DNA from: Nonomuraea corallina
GTDB lineage: Bacteria > Actinomycetota > Actinomycetes > Streptosporangiales > Streptosporangiaceae
DNA: 64,000 nt
Direction of reading: 5' to 3'
Assembly: GCF_027620315.1 (NCBI RefSeq)
Contig: NZ_JAPNNL010000015.1
Location: forward strand, 1 to 64,000
Below are positions 8,316 through 16,240 of the stretch, piece after piece. Under the pieces are notes generated by a model, which saw only the letters and a list, made by a program, of their open reading frames with translations, did not search any database and had not been told where the DNA came from. The first letter of the stretch is position 1. Each line of letters starts with the position of its first letter. The position numbers and the translations under genes were made by a program.

Positions 8316-10344
8316 CGTCCTTGTCGGCGGACGGGCGCCGGATCGGGCGGCGCACCGATCCGGGGGCGAGCGGCTCGGGCCGGCCCGACAGCCGGACGGA
8401 CGAGTGGAGCTGCCACGGCACGCTGGTCACCATCACGCCCGGCTTGAACAGCAGCCGCGCCTTCAGCCGGAACGCGCTCTGGTTGTGCAGCAGGTGTTCC
8501 CACCAGTGGCCGACGACGTACTCGGGGATGAAGACGGTGACCACGTCGCGCGGGGAGCGGCGGCGTACGGACTTGACGTAGTCGAGGATCGGCTGGGTGA
8601 TCTCGCGGTACGGCGAGTGAAGGATCTTCAGCGGCACCTGGATGCCGTGGCGCTCCCAGTCCTCCTGCAGGCGGCGGGCGTCGGCGCCCTCGACGCCGAC
8701 CGTGATCGCCTCCAGCGTGGAGGGCCGGGTGGCGCGGGCGTAGGCCAGCGCCCGCATGGTGGGCTTGTGCACCTTGGACACCAGCACGATCGCGTGGTTG
8801 CGGGCGGGCAGCGTGGACATGTCGAGGTCGTCGGTGAGCTCCAGCTCGGCCGCGATGTTGTCGTAGTGGCGTCTGATGGCCTTCATCATGAGGAACAGCA
8901 GCGGCATCGCGATGCACACGATCCACGCGCCCACGGCGAACTTGGTGACCAGCACGACCACCAGCACCAGCCCGGTCATGACGGCGCCGAAGAAGTTGAT
9001 CATCCGGGACCGGTGCATCTCGTGGCGGGCCTTGAGGTCGTCCTCGGTGCGCAGCAGGCGCGTCCAGTGGATGACCATGCCGGTCTGGCTGAGCGTGAAG
9101 GAGACGAAGACGCCGACGATGTAGAGGTTGAGCAGGCGGCTGACGTCGGCCTGGAAGCCCCACAGCAGCAGGCACGCCATCAGGGCCAGGATGATGATGC
9201 CGTTGGAGAACGCCAGCCGGTCGCCGCGGGTGTGGAGCTGGCGGGGCAGGAAGCGGTCCTGGGCCAGGATCGAGCCGAGCACCGGGAAGCCGTTGAAGGC
9301 GGTGTTCGCGGCCAGGAACAGCACCAGCGCGGTCACGCCGGACAGCACGTAGAACGGCACGGAGCCGCCGCCGAAGACCGCGTCGGCCACCTGCGAGATG
9401 ATCGGCTGCTGGTGGTAGCCGGGGCCGACGGGGGTGCCGTCGGGCCGCAGCAGGTCGGTGGCGGCCACCGACGGCTCGGCCACCTTGACGCCGGAGGCCA
9501 GGCCGAGCGCGATGATGCCGCCGAACATGGCGACGGCGATCAGGCCCATCATGAGCAGCGTCTTGGCGGCGTTGCGGCTCTTGGGCTTGCGGAAGGCGGG
9601 CACCCCGTTGCTGATGGCCTCGACCCCGGTGAGCGCCGCGCAGCCGGTGGAGAAGGCGCGCAGGATCAGGAACGCCGCGGCGAAGGCGGTCAGGTCGCTC
9701 TGCTCGGCCACGATGCCGAAGTCGGCGGTGGGGGCGCGCAGCTCGATGCCGAGGAAGAGCAGCTCGTACGCGCCGACCGCGACCATGCCGAGCACGGCGA
9801 CCATGAACGCGTACACCGGCACCGCGAACGCCAGCCCGGACTCGCGCAGCCCGCGCAGGTTGACCACCGTCAGCAGGATCACGATGGCGATGGCCACGGT
9901 CGGCTTGTGCTGGGCGACGAACGGGATCGTGGCGCCCACGTAGTCGACGCCGTTGGCCACCGACACCGCGACCGTGAGCACGTAGTCGACCATGAGCGCG
10001 CTGGCCACGGTGAGGCCGGCGTTCTGCCCGAGGTTGGTGGAGGCCACCTCGTAGTCGCCGCCGCCGCTCGGGTAGGCGTGCACGTTCTGCCGGTACGACG
10101 CCACGACCGTGATCATGACGATGACGACGGCGATGGCGATCCACGGGCTGTAGGAGTAGAACGCGACGCCGGCGAGCGACAGGATGACGAGGATCTCCTG
10201 GGGGGCGTACGCCACGGAGGAGAGCGCGTCGCTGGCGAAGACCGGAAGCGCGAGGCGCTTGGGCAGCAGTTGCTCATGGAGCTGGCCGCTGCGCAGCGCC
10301 CGCCCCACGAGCAGGCGCTTGACGAGATCCGATGCTTTCGCCAC
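8302..10344 (-). CDS. KimA/YdaO-like APC-superfamily permease, probable K+ transporter
   Basis: 680 residues from GTG 10344 (VAKASDLVKRLLVGRAL); a longer frame to 10512 is not conserved. The first 100 residues follow the KimA pattern closely (LLVGRALRSGQ, then FASDALSSVAYAPQEILVIL, ASYRQNVHAYPSGGGDYEVA and GLTVASALMVDYVLTVAVS). About twelve membrane helices are followed by a long cytoplasmic C-terminal domain from about residue 470. In Bacillus KimA is a high-affinity K+/H+ symporter controlled by c-di-AMP. Divergent transcription from two TrkA/RCK genes supports a role in K+ uptake here, although the family is usually annotated just as an amino-acid permease. Transport specificity is inferred. 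Confidence 0.78.
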   Translation of the reverse strand: MAKASDLVKRLLVGRALRSGQLHEQLLPKRLALPVFASDALSSVAYAPQEILVILSLAGVAFYSYSPWIAIAVVIVMITVVASYRQNVHAYPSGGGDYEVASTNLGQNAGLTVASALMVDYVLTVAVSVANGVDYVGATIPFVAQHKPTVAIAIVILLTVVNLRGLRESGLAFAVPVYAFMVAVLGMVAVGAYELLFLGIELRAPTADFGIVAEQSDLTAFAAAFLILRAFSTGCAALTGVEAISNGVPAFRKPKSRNAAKTLLMMGLIAVAMFGGIIALGLASGVKVAEPSVAATDLLRPDGTPVGPGYHQQPIISQVADAVFGGGSVPFYVLSGVTALVLFLAANTAFNGFPVLGSILAQDRFLPRQLHTRGDRLAFSNGIIILALMACLLLWGFQADVSRLLNLYIVGVFVSFTLSQTGMVIHWTRLLRTEDDLKARHEMHRSRMINFFGAVMTGLVLVVVLVTKFAVGAWIVCIAMPLLFLMMKAIRRHYDNIAAELELTDDLDMSTLPARNHAIVLVSKVHKPTMRALAYARATRPSTLEAITVGVEGADARRLQEDWERHGIQVPLKILHSPYREITQPILDYVKSVRRRSPRDVVTVFIPEYVVGHWWEHLLHNQSAFRLKARLLFKPGVMVTSVPWQLHSSVRLSGRPEPLAPGSVRRPIRRPSADKDVTSR

Positions 10345-10447
10345 GGTACGGAATGCTAGCCCTCCCTGGGACGCTGACCTACGGTGCGCTCCCGCGCCCG
10401 CCATACTGGTGTCAAGCGACCGGCTGGACCGCGAAGTGCGGGGGAGT

Positions 10448-11116
10448 ATGCATATTGTGATCATGGGGTGTGGCCGGGTGGGCTCGACGCTCGCCCACAT
10501 CCTCGAGGACAACGGTCATTCGATCGCGATCATCGATCGTGACCCCCAGGCGTTCCGGCGCCTGCGCGCCGGCTTCCGCGGCCGCCGGGTGACCGGCGTC
10601 GGCTTCGACCGTGACGTGCTCACCGAGGCCGGCATCGAGTCCGCCTCCGCCTACGTGGCCGTCTCCAGCGGCGACAACTCCAACATCATCTCCGCCCGGG
10701 TGGCCCGGGAGACGTTCGGCGTCGACAACGTGGTGGCCCGCATCTACGACCCCCGCCGGGCCGAGGTCTACCAGCGGCTCGGCATCCCGACGGTGGCCAC
10801 CGTGCGGTGGACCGCGGACCAGATCCTGCGCCGCATCCTGCCGGAGGGCGCCGAGCCGCTCTGGCGCGACCCGACCGGCACGGTCGTGCTCGCCGAGGTG
10901 ACCGTCAACCCGTCCTGGATCGGCACCCGCGTGGTCGACCTGGAGGAGCGGACGCGGGCCCGCGCGGCGTTCATCAACCGGATGGGCGAGGCCGTGGTGA
11001 TCACCGGTACGACGGTCGTGCAGGAAGGCGACGTGCTCCATGTGATCGCCGGCGAGCGCGACATGGACCGGATCAACAAGGTGCTGGCCGCTGCGCCCGA
11101 GGAGGACGAGGACTGA
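10448..11116 (+). CDS. TrkA-family RCK potassium-uptake regulatory protein (first of pair)
   Basis: 222 residues with an N-terminal Rossmann RCK_N domain (MHIVIMGCGRVGSTLAHIL, acidic end of beta2 IIDRD) and a C-terminal TrkA_C domain (about 140-215, ending DVLHVIAGERDMDRI). Such subunits form gating rings that bind NAD(H) or nucleotides and control K+ transporters. ATG 10448 matches the conserved N-terminus, although the GGGGGAG purine run ends only one base before it, so the real initiation context is odd. It is coupled to the second TrkA gene by a TGATG overlap. Equivalent, from memory, to ceoB (Rv2691). Confidence 0.92.
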   Translation: MHIVIMGCGRVGSTLAHILEDNGHSIAIIDRDPQAFRRLRAGFRGRRVTGVGFDRDVLTEAGIESASAYVAVSSGDNSNIISARVARETFGVDNVVARIYDPRRAEVYQRLGIPTVATVRWTADQILRRILPEGAEPLWRDPTGTVVLAEVTVNPSWIGTRVVDLEERTRARAAFINRMGEAVVITGTTVVQEGDVLHVIAGERDMDRINKVLAAAPEEDED

Positions 11117-11775
11117 TGCGGGTCGCCATCGCCGGAGCCGGAGCCGTCGGCCGCTCGATCGCCGCCGAGCTCCTGGAGAACGGCCACCAGGTGCTGCTCA
11201 TCGACAACGACCCCAGGGCCATCAAGATCGACAGCGTGCCGAGGGCCGAGTGGCTGCTCGCCGACGCCTGCGAGATCGCCTCGCTCGACGAGGCCGGGCT
11301 CAACAACTGCCATGTGGTCGTCGCCTCCTCCGGCGACGACAAGGTCAACCTCGTGGTGTCCCTGCTGGCCAAGACCGAGTACGGGGTGCCGCGCGTGGTG
11401 GCGCGGATCAACCATCCCAACAACGAGTGGCTGTTCAACGAGTCGTGGGGGGTCGACGTGGCCGTCTCGACGCCGCGCCTGCTGAGCGCGCTCGTCGAGG
11501 AGGCGGTGAGCGTCGGCGACCTGGTGCGGCTGATGACGTTCCGCCAGGGCCAGGCCAACCTGGTCGAGCTCACGCTGGCCGAGGACGCGCCGGTGGTGGG
11601 CCAGCGGGCGGGTTCGGTGCCGTGGCCGACCGACGCCGCGCTGGTCGCGATCCTGCGCGAGGGCAGGGTGCTGGTGCCCACCGCCGACGACCCGCTGGAG
11701 GCGGGCGACGAGCTGCTGTTCGTGGCCAACCAGGAGGTGGAGCAGGAGCTGGCCCACCTGCTCTCCCAGCACTGA
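11116..11775 (+). CDS. TrkA-family RCK potassium-uptake regulatory protein (second of pair)
   Basis: 219 residues, with the RCK_N glycine motif MRVAIAGAGAVGRSIAAELL, acidic LIDNDP, SSGDDKVNLVVSLLAK and a TrkA_C domain ending DELLFVANQEVEQEL. Sequence differs enough from the upstream copy to suggest a specialised heteromer rather than a recent duplication. The start ATG shares its A with the upstream TGA. No TrkH/TrkG membrane subunit is present nearby; the divergent KimA-like permease is the obvious partner. Equivalent, from memory, to ceoC (Rv2692). Confidence 0.92.
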   Translation: MRVAIAGAGAVGRSIAAELLENGHQVLLIDNDPRAIKIDSVPRAEWLLADACEIASLDEAGLNNCHVVVASSGDDKVNLVVSLLAKTEYGVPRVVARINHPNNEWLFNESWGVDVAVSTPRLLSALVEEAVSVGDLVRLMTFRQGQANLVELTLAEDAPVVGQRAGSVPWPTDAALVAILREGRVLVPTADDPLEAGDELLFVANQEVEQELAHLLSQH

Positions 11776-11788
11776 CCGCCGCGGCCCC

Positions 11789-11811
11789 GGCCCCGCCCTC
11801 CCGGCGGGGCC
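11789..11811 (+). terminator. GC hairpin after the trkA pair
   Basis: Perfect 9-bp inverted repeat GGCCCCGCC / GGCGGGGCC with a ctccc loop, 13 bases after the second trkA stop. There is no T-tract, as is usual in high-GC actinomycetes, so it is called from stem strength and position between convergent genes. Confidence 0.6.
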
Positions 11812-11850
11812 GGTGGTTCAGCCCAGGGGCCGGTGGTTTCGGCCGGGTCA

Positions 11851-11950
11851 GGCGGGGGCCGGTGGTTGCGACCGGTCAGGCGGGGGCCGGTGGTTGCGAC
11901 CGGTCAGGCGGGGGCCGGTGGTTGCGACCGGTCAGGCGGGGGCCGGTGGT
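11851..11950. repeat. 28-bp tandem repeat at the end of the DUF3159 gene
   Basis: Three perfect head-to-tail 28-bp copies (11851-11878, 11879-11906, 11907-11934) and a partial fourth to about 11950; a diverged copy lies just upstream (about 11814-11850). Each copy contains a small dyad CCGGT-n7-ACCGG. The unit length is not divisible by three. The stop of the leftward DUF3159 gene falls inside the array, so its last residues (PPAPA) are repeat-encoded and every copy carries the same TGA on that strand. No spacers, hence not CRISPR; replication slippage is the simplest origin. Confidence 0.95.
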
Positions 11951-12600
11951 TTGATCGGGGTCCGGCCGCGGCCGAGCACCCAGACCATCGCCATCAGGGC
12001 GGCCACCTGCAGCGGCCATCCCATGGCGATCTTGGCGAAGCCGAGCGCGGCGACCGCCTCGTCGCCGCCGCCGAACAGGTAGACGGGCAGCTGCACCGCC
12101 ACCCGCACGATGCACGGGATCATGAGCAGCCAGGTGAGCCGGATGCAGAGCTTGACGACGCCGGGGTCCTTGCGCCACCCGACCGGGTCGTTGGTCACCG
12201 AGCCGATGAGGAAGCCGACGACCGGCCACCGGGTGACGATCGAGATCAGCATCCCGACCGCGTAGGCGCCGTTCCACAGGATGCCGGGCAGGAAGTAGTC
12301 CTTGGCGTCCCCCGTGCGGCTGGCGAAGAACGCGCCGATGGCGATGCCGATGAGGCTGTTGATGACGAACTGCGGCGTCGACCGCTGCACCAGCCGGACG
12401 AGCAGGAGCAGCACCGACAGCGCGACGCTGATGACGAGCGACAGCCGCAGCTCTTCGGTGGTGATCCAGGTCAGCGTGAAGGCGACCGTCGGCACGGCGG
12501 CCTCGATGATGCCCCGGACGCCGCCGAACGCCTTGGCGAGCTGGGCTCGCACCGCCGCCTCGACGGTCTCGTGGGCGACCTCTTCGGCCTCAGCACTCAC
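11932..12600 (-). CDS. DUF3159 integral membrane protein
   Basis: 222 residues from GTG 12600. About six hydrophobic helices cover residues 35-215 (TLTWITTEELRLSLVISV, LIGIAIGAFFASR, LPGILWNGAYAVGMLIS and others). The protein is typical of the DUF3159 family found in actinobacteria between the trkA genes and an OB-fold gene (Rv2693c-like position, from memory). A short cytoplasmic tail ends in repeat-encoded PPAPA. It is the last gene of a leftward series with the OB-fold gene five bases upstream, probably co-transcribed. Function unknown. Confidence 0.85.
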   Translation of the reverse strand: MSAEAEEVAHETVEAAVRAQLAKAFGGVRGIIEAAVPTVAFTLTWITTEELRLSLVISVALSVLLLLVRLVQRSTPQFVINSLIGIAIGAFFASRTGDAKDYFLPGILWNGAYAVGMLISIVTRWPVVGFLIGSVTNDPVGWRKDPGVVKLCIRLTWLLMIPCIVRVAVQLPVYLFGGGDEAVAALGFAKIAMGWPLQVAALMAMVWVLGRGRTPIKPPAPA

Positions 12601-12604
12601 CTGA

Positions 12605-12991
12605 TCAACTCCCTGGGCGCAGCTCGTATCGCGGGTTGAACATCACCTTGCGCCCGTCCTGGATGCTCACCAGGCCCTCGGCCTTGACCGGGCGGCCCGG
12701 CTCGATGCCGATGATCCTGCGGCGGCCGAGCCAGACCAGGTCGATCACGTCGGAGCCGTCGTAGAGCTCGGCCTCCAGCGCGGGCGCCCCGCCACGTGGG
12801 CGCAGGGTGACAGTACGTAGCGTACCGGCGACGCAGAAGCGGCGGCGGCCGCCACACGCGGCGATGGGGGTGGCGCCGACCTCGTCGGCGTCCTCACGCA
12901 GTTCTTGAGCCTCGATCTCAGACTGGCTGGTGGTCAGCCGGCTGAGGAGACCGCGCAATCCCCCACGTTTGGGAGGCTCTGCCGTACTCAT
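12605..12991 (-). CDS. Small OB-fold nucleic-acid-binding-like protein
   Basis: 128 residues. After a charged N-terminus (residues 1-40), a single five-strand OB-like domain is visible: RFCVAGTLRTVTLRP, LEAELYDGSDVIDLVWLGRR, and KAEGLVSIQDGRKVMFNPRYEL. The GxLxxVxxRP plus a tight DGS turn is the pattern seen in short actinobacterial OB-fold proteins at this locus (Rv2694c-like position, from memory). It is probably nucleic-acid or membrane associated, but no catalytic motif is present. ATG start at 12991. Confidence 0.8.
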   Translation of the reverse strand: MSTAEPPKRGGLRGLLSRLTTSQSEIEAQELREDADEVGATPIAACGGRRRFCVAGTLRTVTLRPRGGAPALEAELYDGSDVIDLVWLGRRRIIGIEPGRPVKAEGLVSIQDGRKVMFNPRYELRPGS

Positions 12992-13020
12992 GATGAATCA
13001 GCCTATGTGATGAGACGTCC

Positions 13021-13659
13021 TTAGCGAGTCTCGCTGATCTCCGGGCCTCGTTTGAACGGGTCGGTGTCCGGCCGCTCGGGCTCGTCGGCGGCAGGCTGGT
13101 CGCTGGGACGACGCAGCGGGATCGACTCCTCGCGGGCCATCGGCTCGTCGCCGCGCACCACCACGATGTCCTTGATGAAGTCGGTGAACCCGGCGGCCAG
13201 TTCGTCGTCGACCGCCGCCCGCCCGTTGACGACGCCCAGGAGGAACCAGCGCGGCCCGTCGACGCCCAGGTAACGGGCCGGGCGTTCGGCGCCCTCGACG
13301 GTCACCTTGCCCGCCAGCTCGATGCCGAGCGGCCCCTCGCGCTCCTCCAGCGTCTTGGCGGCGCTGCGGATCTTGGTCCTGACCTCCTCCCACAGCCCCG
13401 ACGACTTGGGCGCGGCCAGCGCCTGGAGCTGCAGCGAGCTCTCCTCCCAGAGCACGACGACGCCCACGTGCTTGTCGCCCACCGAGGCGAGGCGCACGTC
13501 GAAGGCCGGATTGTGGGGCAGGCGCAGCCCGCCCAGGTCGATCCGTTCGAGGTCGGGGTGGGGCTCGTCGGCGTCCCACGGGCCGGACTCGCGCATGGGC
13601 GCCTGAGGGGTCACCTCGGCGGCCTGCTCCGGCTGCTCACGACGGCGACGACGGAACAC
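13021..13659 (-). CDS. DUF3710 protein
   Basis: 212 residues from GTG 13659, opening with an Arg-rich MFRRRRREQ stretch. The core includes RIDLGGLRLP, VVVLWEESSLQLQALAAPKS, LGIELAGKV, RYLGVDGPRWFLLGVV and FTDFIKDIVVVRGDEPM. This is the conserved DUF3710 family, always found beside dut in actinobacteria. It is soluble with no catalytic motif recognised; function unknown. It is spaced 20 bases from dut on the same strand. Confidence 0.87.
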   Translation of the reverse strand: MFRRRRREQPEQAAEVTPQAPMRESGPWDADEPHPDLERIDLGGLRLPHNPAFDVRLASVGDKHVGVVVLWEESSLQLQALAAPKSSGLWEEVRTKIRSAAKTLEEREGPLGIELAGKVTVEGAERPARYLGVDGPRWFLLGVVNGRAAVDDELAAGFTDFIKDIVVVRGDEPMAREESIPLRRPSDQPAADEPERPDTDPFKRGPEISETR

Positions 13660-13679
13660 TGTGTCTCACTCTCCCTGTA

Positions 13680-14120
13680 TCAACGTCCTGTGGAACCGTG
13701 ACCGCCCGTGCCCCGCACCGACTCCGGCAGCTCGCCGACCTCGCGGAAGACCGCCCTCTCCACCCGCTGGACGACGAGCTGCGCCATCCGGTCGCCGCGC
13801 CGCAGCAGGAAGGGCTCCTTCGCGTCGGTGTTGATCAAGGTGACCTTGATCTCGCCGCGGTAGCCCGCGTCGACCGTGCCGGGGGCGTTCACCAGAGTGA
13901 CGCCGTGGCGCGCGGCCAGCCCGGAACGGGGATGGACGAAGGCGGCGTAGCCCTCGGGCAGCGCGATCGCCACGCCGGTCCGGATGACCGCCCGCTCCCC
14001 CGGCGCCAGCTCGGCGTCCTCGGCGGCGTGCAGGTCGGCGCCGGCGTCGCCCTGGTGGGCGTAGCGGGGCAGGGGCAGGCCGGGGTCGAGCCGCTGGATG
14101 AGCACCTCCGGCTCGCTCAC
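13680..14120 (-). CDS. dut: dUTP diphosphatase (dUTPase)
   Basis: 146 residues, the normal size for trimeric dUTPase, which hydrolyses dUTP to dUMP and PPi, protecting DNA from uracil and supplying dTMP synthesis. The five motifs are visible: [12 protein letters not shown] (1), HPRSGLA (2), [20 protein letters not shown] (3, with catalytic Asp), [10 protein letters not shown] (4) and the C-terminal [11 protein letters not shown] (5). GTG start overlaps the TGA of the upstream thioesterase (GTGA), implying coupling. Neighbour DUF3710 follows. Confidence 0.97.
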   Translation of the reverse strand: MSEPEVLIQRLDPGLPLPRYAHQGDAGADLHAAEDAELAPGERAVIRTGVAIALPEGYAAFVHPRSGLAARHGVTLVNAPGTVDAGYRGEIKVTLINTDAKEPFLLRRGDRMAQLVVQRVERAVFREVGELPESVRGTGGHGSTGR

Positions 14121-14671
14121 GGGTTCACCTCGTAGTCCTGATGTTCGGCTCGCAGGGCCGGGAGGTCGCCGTGCTCGGCGAAGTGCGTCATGTCCACCTC
14201 GATGAACAGCGCCGCCGCCCGGACGGCGACCGGCCCTTCGGGGGCGCCCATCCGCCCCTCCGCCTCAAGGTACGCCTTCCTGCCCCTGATCCCGGTACAC
14301 CAGGCGCGCAGGTGGAGTGTCGTGCCCACGGGAACGGGGAGGAGGTAGTCGGTCTCCAGCCGGGCCGTGACATACGGCTTGCGGAGCAGCCAGATGGACA
14401 TTCCGATGACCTCGTCCATGGCGGCGGCCAGCACGCCGCCGTGCGCCAGCCCCGGCGCGCCCTGGTGCGACTCCCCCACGGTGAACGTGGCCTCGACGCT
14501 CGTCCCGTCGGGGGTGACGGCGTTGATGTGCAGGCCGGTGGGATGGTCGGCGCCGCAGCCGAAGCAGCGGCTGAAATGGGAGCCGAGAGCACCGCCGGGC
14601 GGCGGTCCGTCAGGGTGGGCCGTCGGCGCCTGCGCGCCGGGCGGCGGAGTGGTCAGGGTGGAGCGGGTCAC
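14117..14671 (-). CDS. PaaI-family hotdog-fold thioesterase
   Basis: 184 residues. A Pro-rich N-terminal tail of about 25 residues is followed by a CFGCG motif and a hotdog domain with the helix motif [17 protein letters not shown], which supplies active-site residues in PaaI/4HBT-type acyl-CoA thioesterases. The strand [16 protein letters not shown] and the end [10 protein letters not shown] complete the fold. Likely hydrolyses a CoA thioester; substrate unknown. In many relatives a different membrane protein precedes dut, so this neighbour looks lineage-specific. GTG start; coupled to dut by overlap. Confidence 0.87.
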   Translation of the reverse strand: MTRSTLTTPPPGAQAPTAHPDGPPPGGALGSHFSRCFGCGADHPTGLHINAVTPDGTSVEATFTVGESHQGAPGLAHGGVLAAAMDEVIGMSIWLLRKPYVTARLETDYLLPVPVGTTLHLRAWCTGIRGRKAYLEAEGRMGAPEGPVAVRAAALFIEVDMTHFAEHGDLPALRAEHQDYEVNP

Positions 14672-14682
14672 GGGTGATGAGA

Positions 14683-16002
14683 TTACTCGCTGTCAGCCCC
14701 GGCTCGTCCCGCAGCACCGGTTTTCCCCGAGCCCGCCGCGTCCGCGTCCCCGGACTCCCGCTGGTCACCGCCCACGTCCCCGGCCCCGCCCCCGGCCCCC
14801 GGCCCGGTGTCCGCCGCCTCGCCGAGCTCACGCCCGCCCGCCGGCCTTTCCACCGTCGCTTCCACCGGACCGGCCGAGCTGACGTGCAGTTCGCCGGCGG
14901 CCGCGCCCGCCGGGGCGGCGACGACCACGGTGGAGGGCGGCAGGAGCGCGCGCCGGTCGGACATCAGCTCGGGCAGCGCCCGGTAGATCACCGCGGCCAC
15001 CGGCACGGCCACCACCGCCCCGGCGATGCCCGCCAGGATGCCGCCCACGGACAGCACGAGGATGATCGCCAGCGGGTGGAACCTCAGCGCCCGCCCCACG
15101 ATGAGGGGCTGCAGCACGTGGTTCTCCAACTGCTGCTCGATGACCAGGATGCCGACGAAGATGAGGGCGTACACGATGCCCTTGGCGCCGAGCGTGACCA
15201 GGGTGGCGACGGTGCCGGCGAAGAAGATGCCGACGATCGGGATGAAGCTGGCGAAGAAGATCAGCACGGCCAGCGGCGCCCAGAGCGGCACCCCCATCCC
15301 GGCCAGCACCATGCCCATGATGACGCCGTGCACCGCGGCGACGAGCACGCTGCCCTGCACGTAGTGGGAGAGCGTGGCCCACGCCGCCCGGCCCGCCCGG
15401 TCGACGCGCGGCGCCACGCCGCCGAAGCCCTTGAGGAACCAGCCCCAGATCCGGTCGCCGTCCTTGAGCAGGAAGAACGTGACGAAGAGCAGCAGCACGA
15501 TGGAGGCGAGCACCTCGACGGCCACGGCGCCGGCGCTCAGCACCGTGCCGGTGATGGCGGTGCGCTGGGCGTCGATGAGGGCGAGCACCTCGTTGAAGTA
15601 CTGGTTGATCTGCGTTTCCTGCAGGTGGAGCGGCCCGGTCACGAGCCACTCCTGCACGTCGCCCACCGTGGCCTGCACCTGCTTGACCAGGTTGGGGAAC
15701 TCCTCGGTGGCGCGCGCCCCGACGAGCCACCCGGTGCCGGCCAGCACCGCCAGCGCGGCCAGCATGGTGAGCCAGGTGGCGTAGATGGGCCGGATGCCCG
15801 CCCCGCGCAGCCTCCGGGTCATCGGGAACAGCAGCGCGGTCAGCAGCAGCGCGATCGCCACGGGCAGCACGACGAAGCTGAGCCGGGCGATGATCTGCAC
15901 GAAGTAGAAGACGACCACGCCGGTGAGGATCAGGCACAGGCTCCACGCGGCCATCTTGGCCAGCACGGGCGGCACGAGTTTGGTGGGGCGGTCGCTCAAC
16001 AC
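14683..16002 (-). CDS. AI-2E/PerM family transporter
   Basis: 439 residues from GTG 16002. Membrane helices occupy residues 15-35, 38-60, 70-90, then a long amphipathic segment (110-160), and a C-terminal membrane half with the family signature FFLLKDGDRIW near 185, FIPIVGIFFAGTVATL near 265 and EQQLENHVLQPLIVGR near 305. The tail (about 350-439) is Gly/Ala/Glu-rich and disordered, atypically long. The family includes AI-2 exporters and Na+/H+ antiporters, so substrate is undetermined. Just 11 bases separate it from the thioesterase gene downstream. Confidence 0.88.
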   Translation of the reverse strand: MLSDRPTKLVPPVLAKMAAWSLCLILTGVVVFYFVQIIARLSFVVLPVAIALLLTALLFPMTRRLRGAGIRPIYATWLTMLAALAVLAGTGWLVGARATEEFPNLVKQVQATVGDVQEWLVTGPLHLQETQINQYFNEVLALIDAQRTAITGTVLSAGAVAVEVLASIVLLLFVTFFLLKDGDRIWGWFLKGFGGVAPRVDRAGRAAWATLSHYVQGSVLVAAVHGVIMGMVLAGMGVPLWAPLAVLIFFASFIPIVGIFFAGTVATLVTLGAKGIVYALIFVGILVIEQQLENHVLQPLIVGRALRFHPLAIILVLSVGGILAGIAGAVVAVPVAAVIYRALPELMSDRRALLPPSTVVVAAPAGAAAGELHVSSAGPVEATVERPAGGRELGEAADTGPGAGGGAGDVGGDQRESGDADAAGSGKTGAAGRAGADSE

Positions 16003-16240
16003 ACTCCCAGACTGGCATGTTCGCGGCCGGGACGCGTACGGATATCCGCCCGGCCTTCTTTCGGAGGGGCACGTCCGTACCCTTTGCGGGGTTACGGCCC
16101 CTACGAAGTATCCGCACGACCGTCACCAAAACCCCGGCCCTCCGACAAGACCGGCGCGAGAACGCGCGGAAGCCACCCCGGAGACCCGCACGACGAGCAC
16201 CGGCCCGGGCGCCCGTGGAAGGGCGCCCAGGTCGCCGGGG

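Noticed and set aside
8404-10359. 651-codon open frame opposite the KimA-like gene
   Set aside because: Low-complexity Gly/Asp/His/Gln sequence without domains, typical of an antisense frame in high-GC DNA.
11851-11950. CRISPR array
   Set aside because: Repeats are directly adjacent with no spacers.
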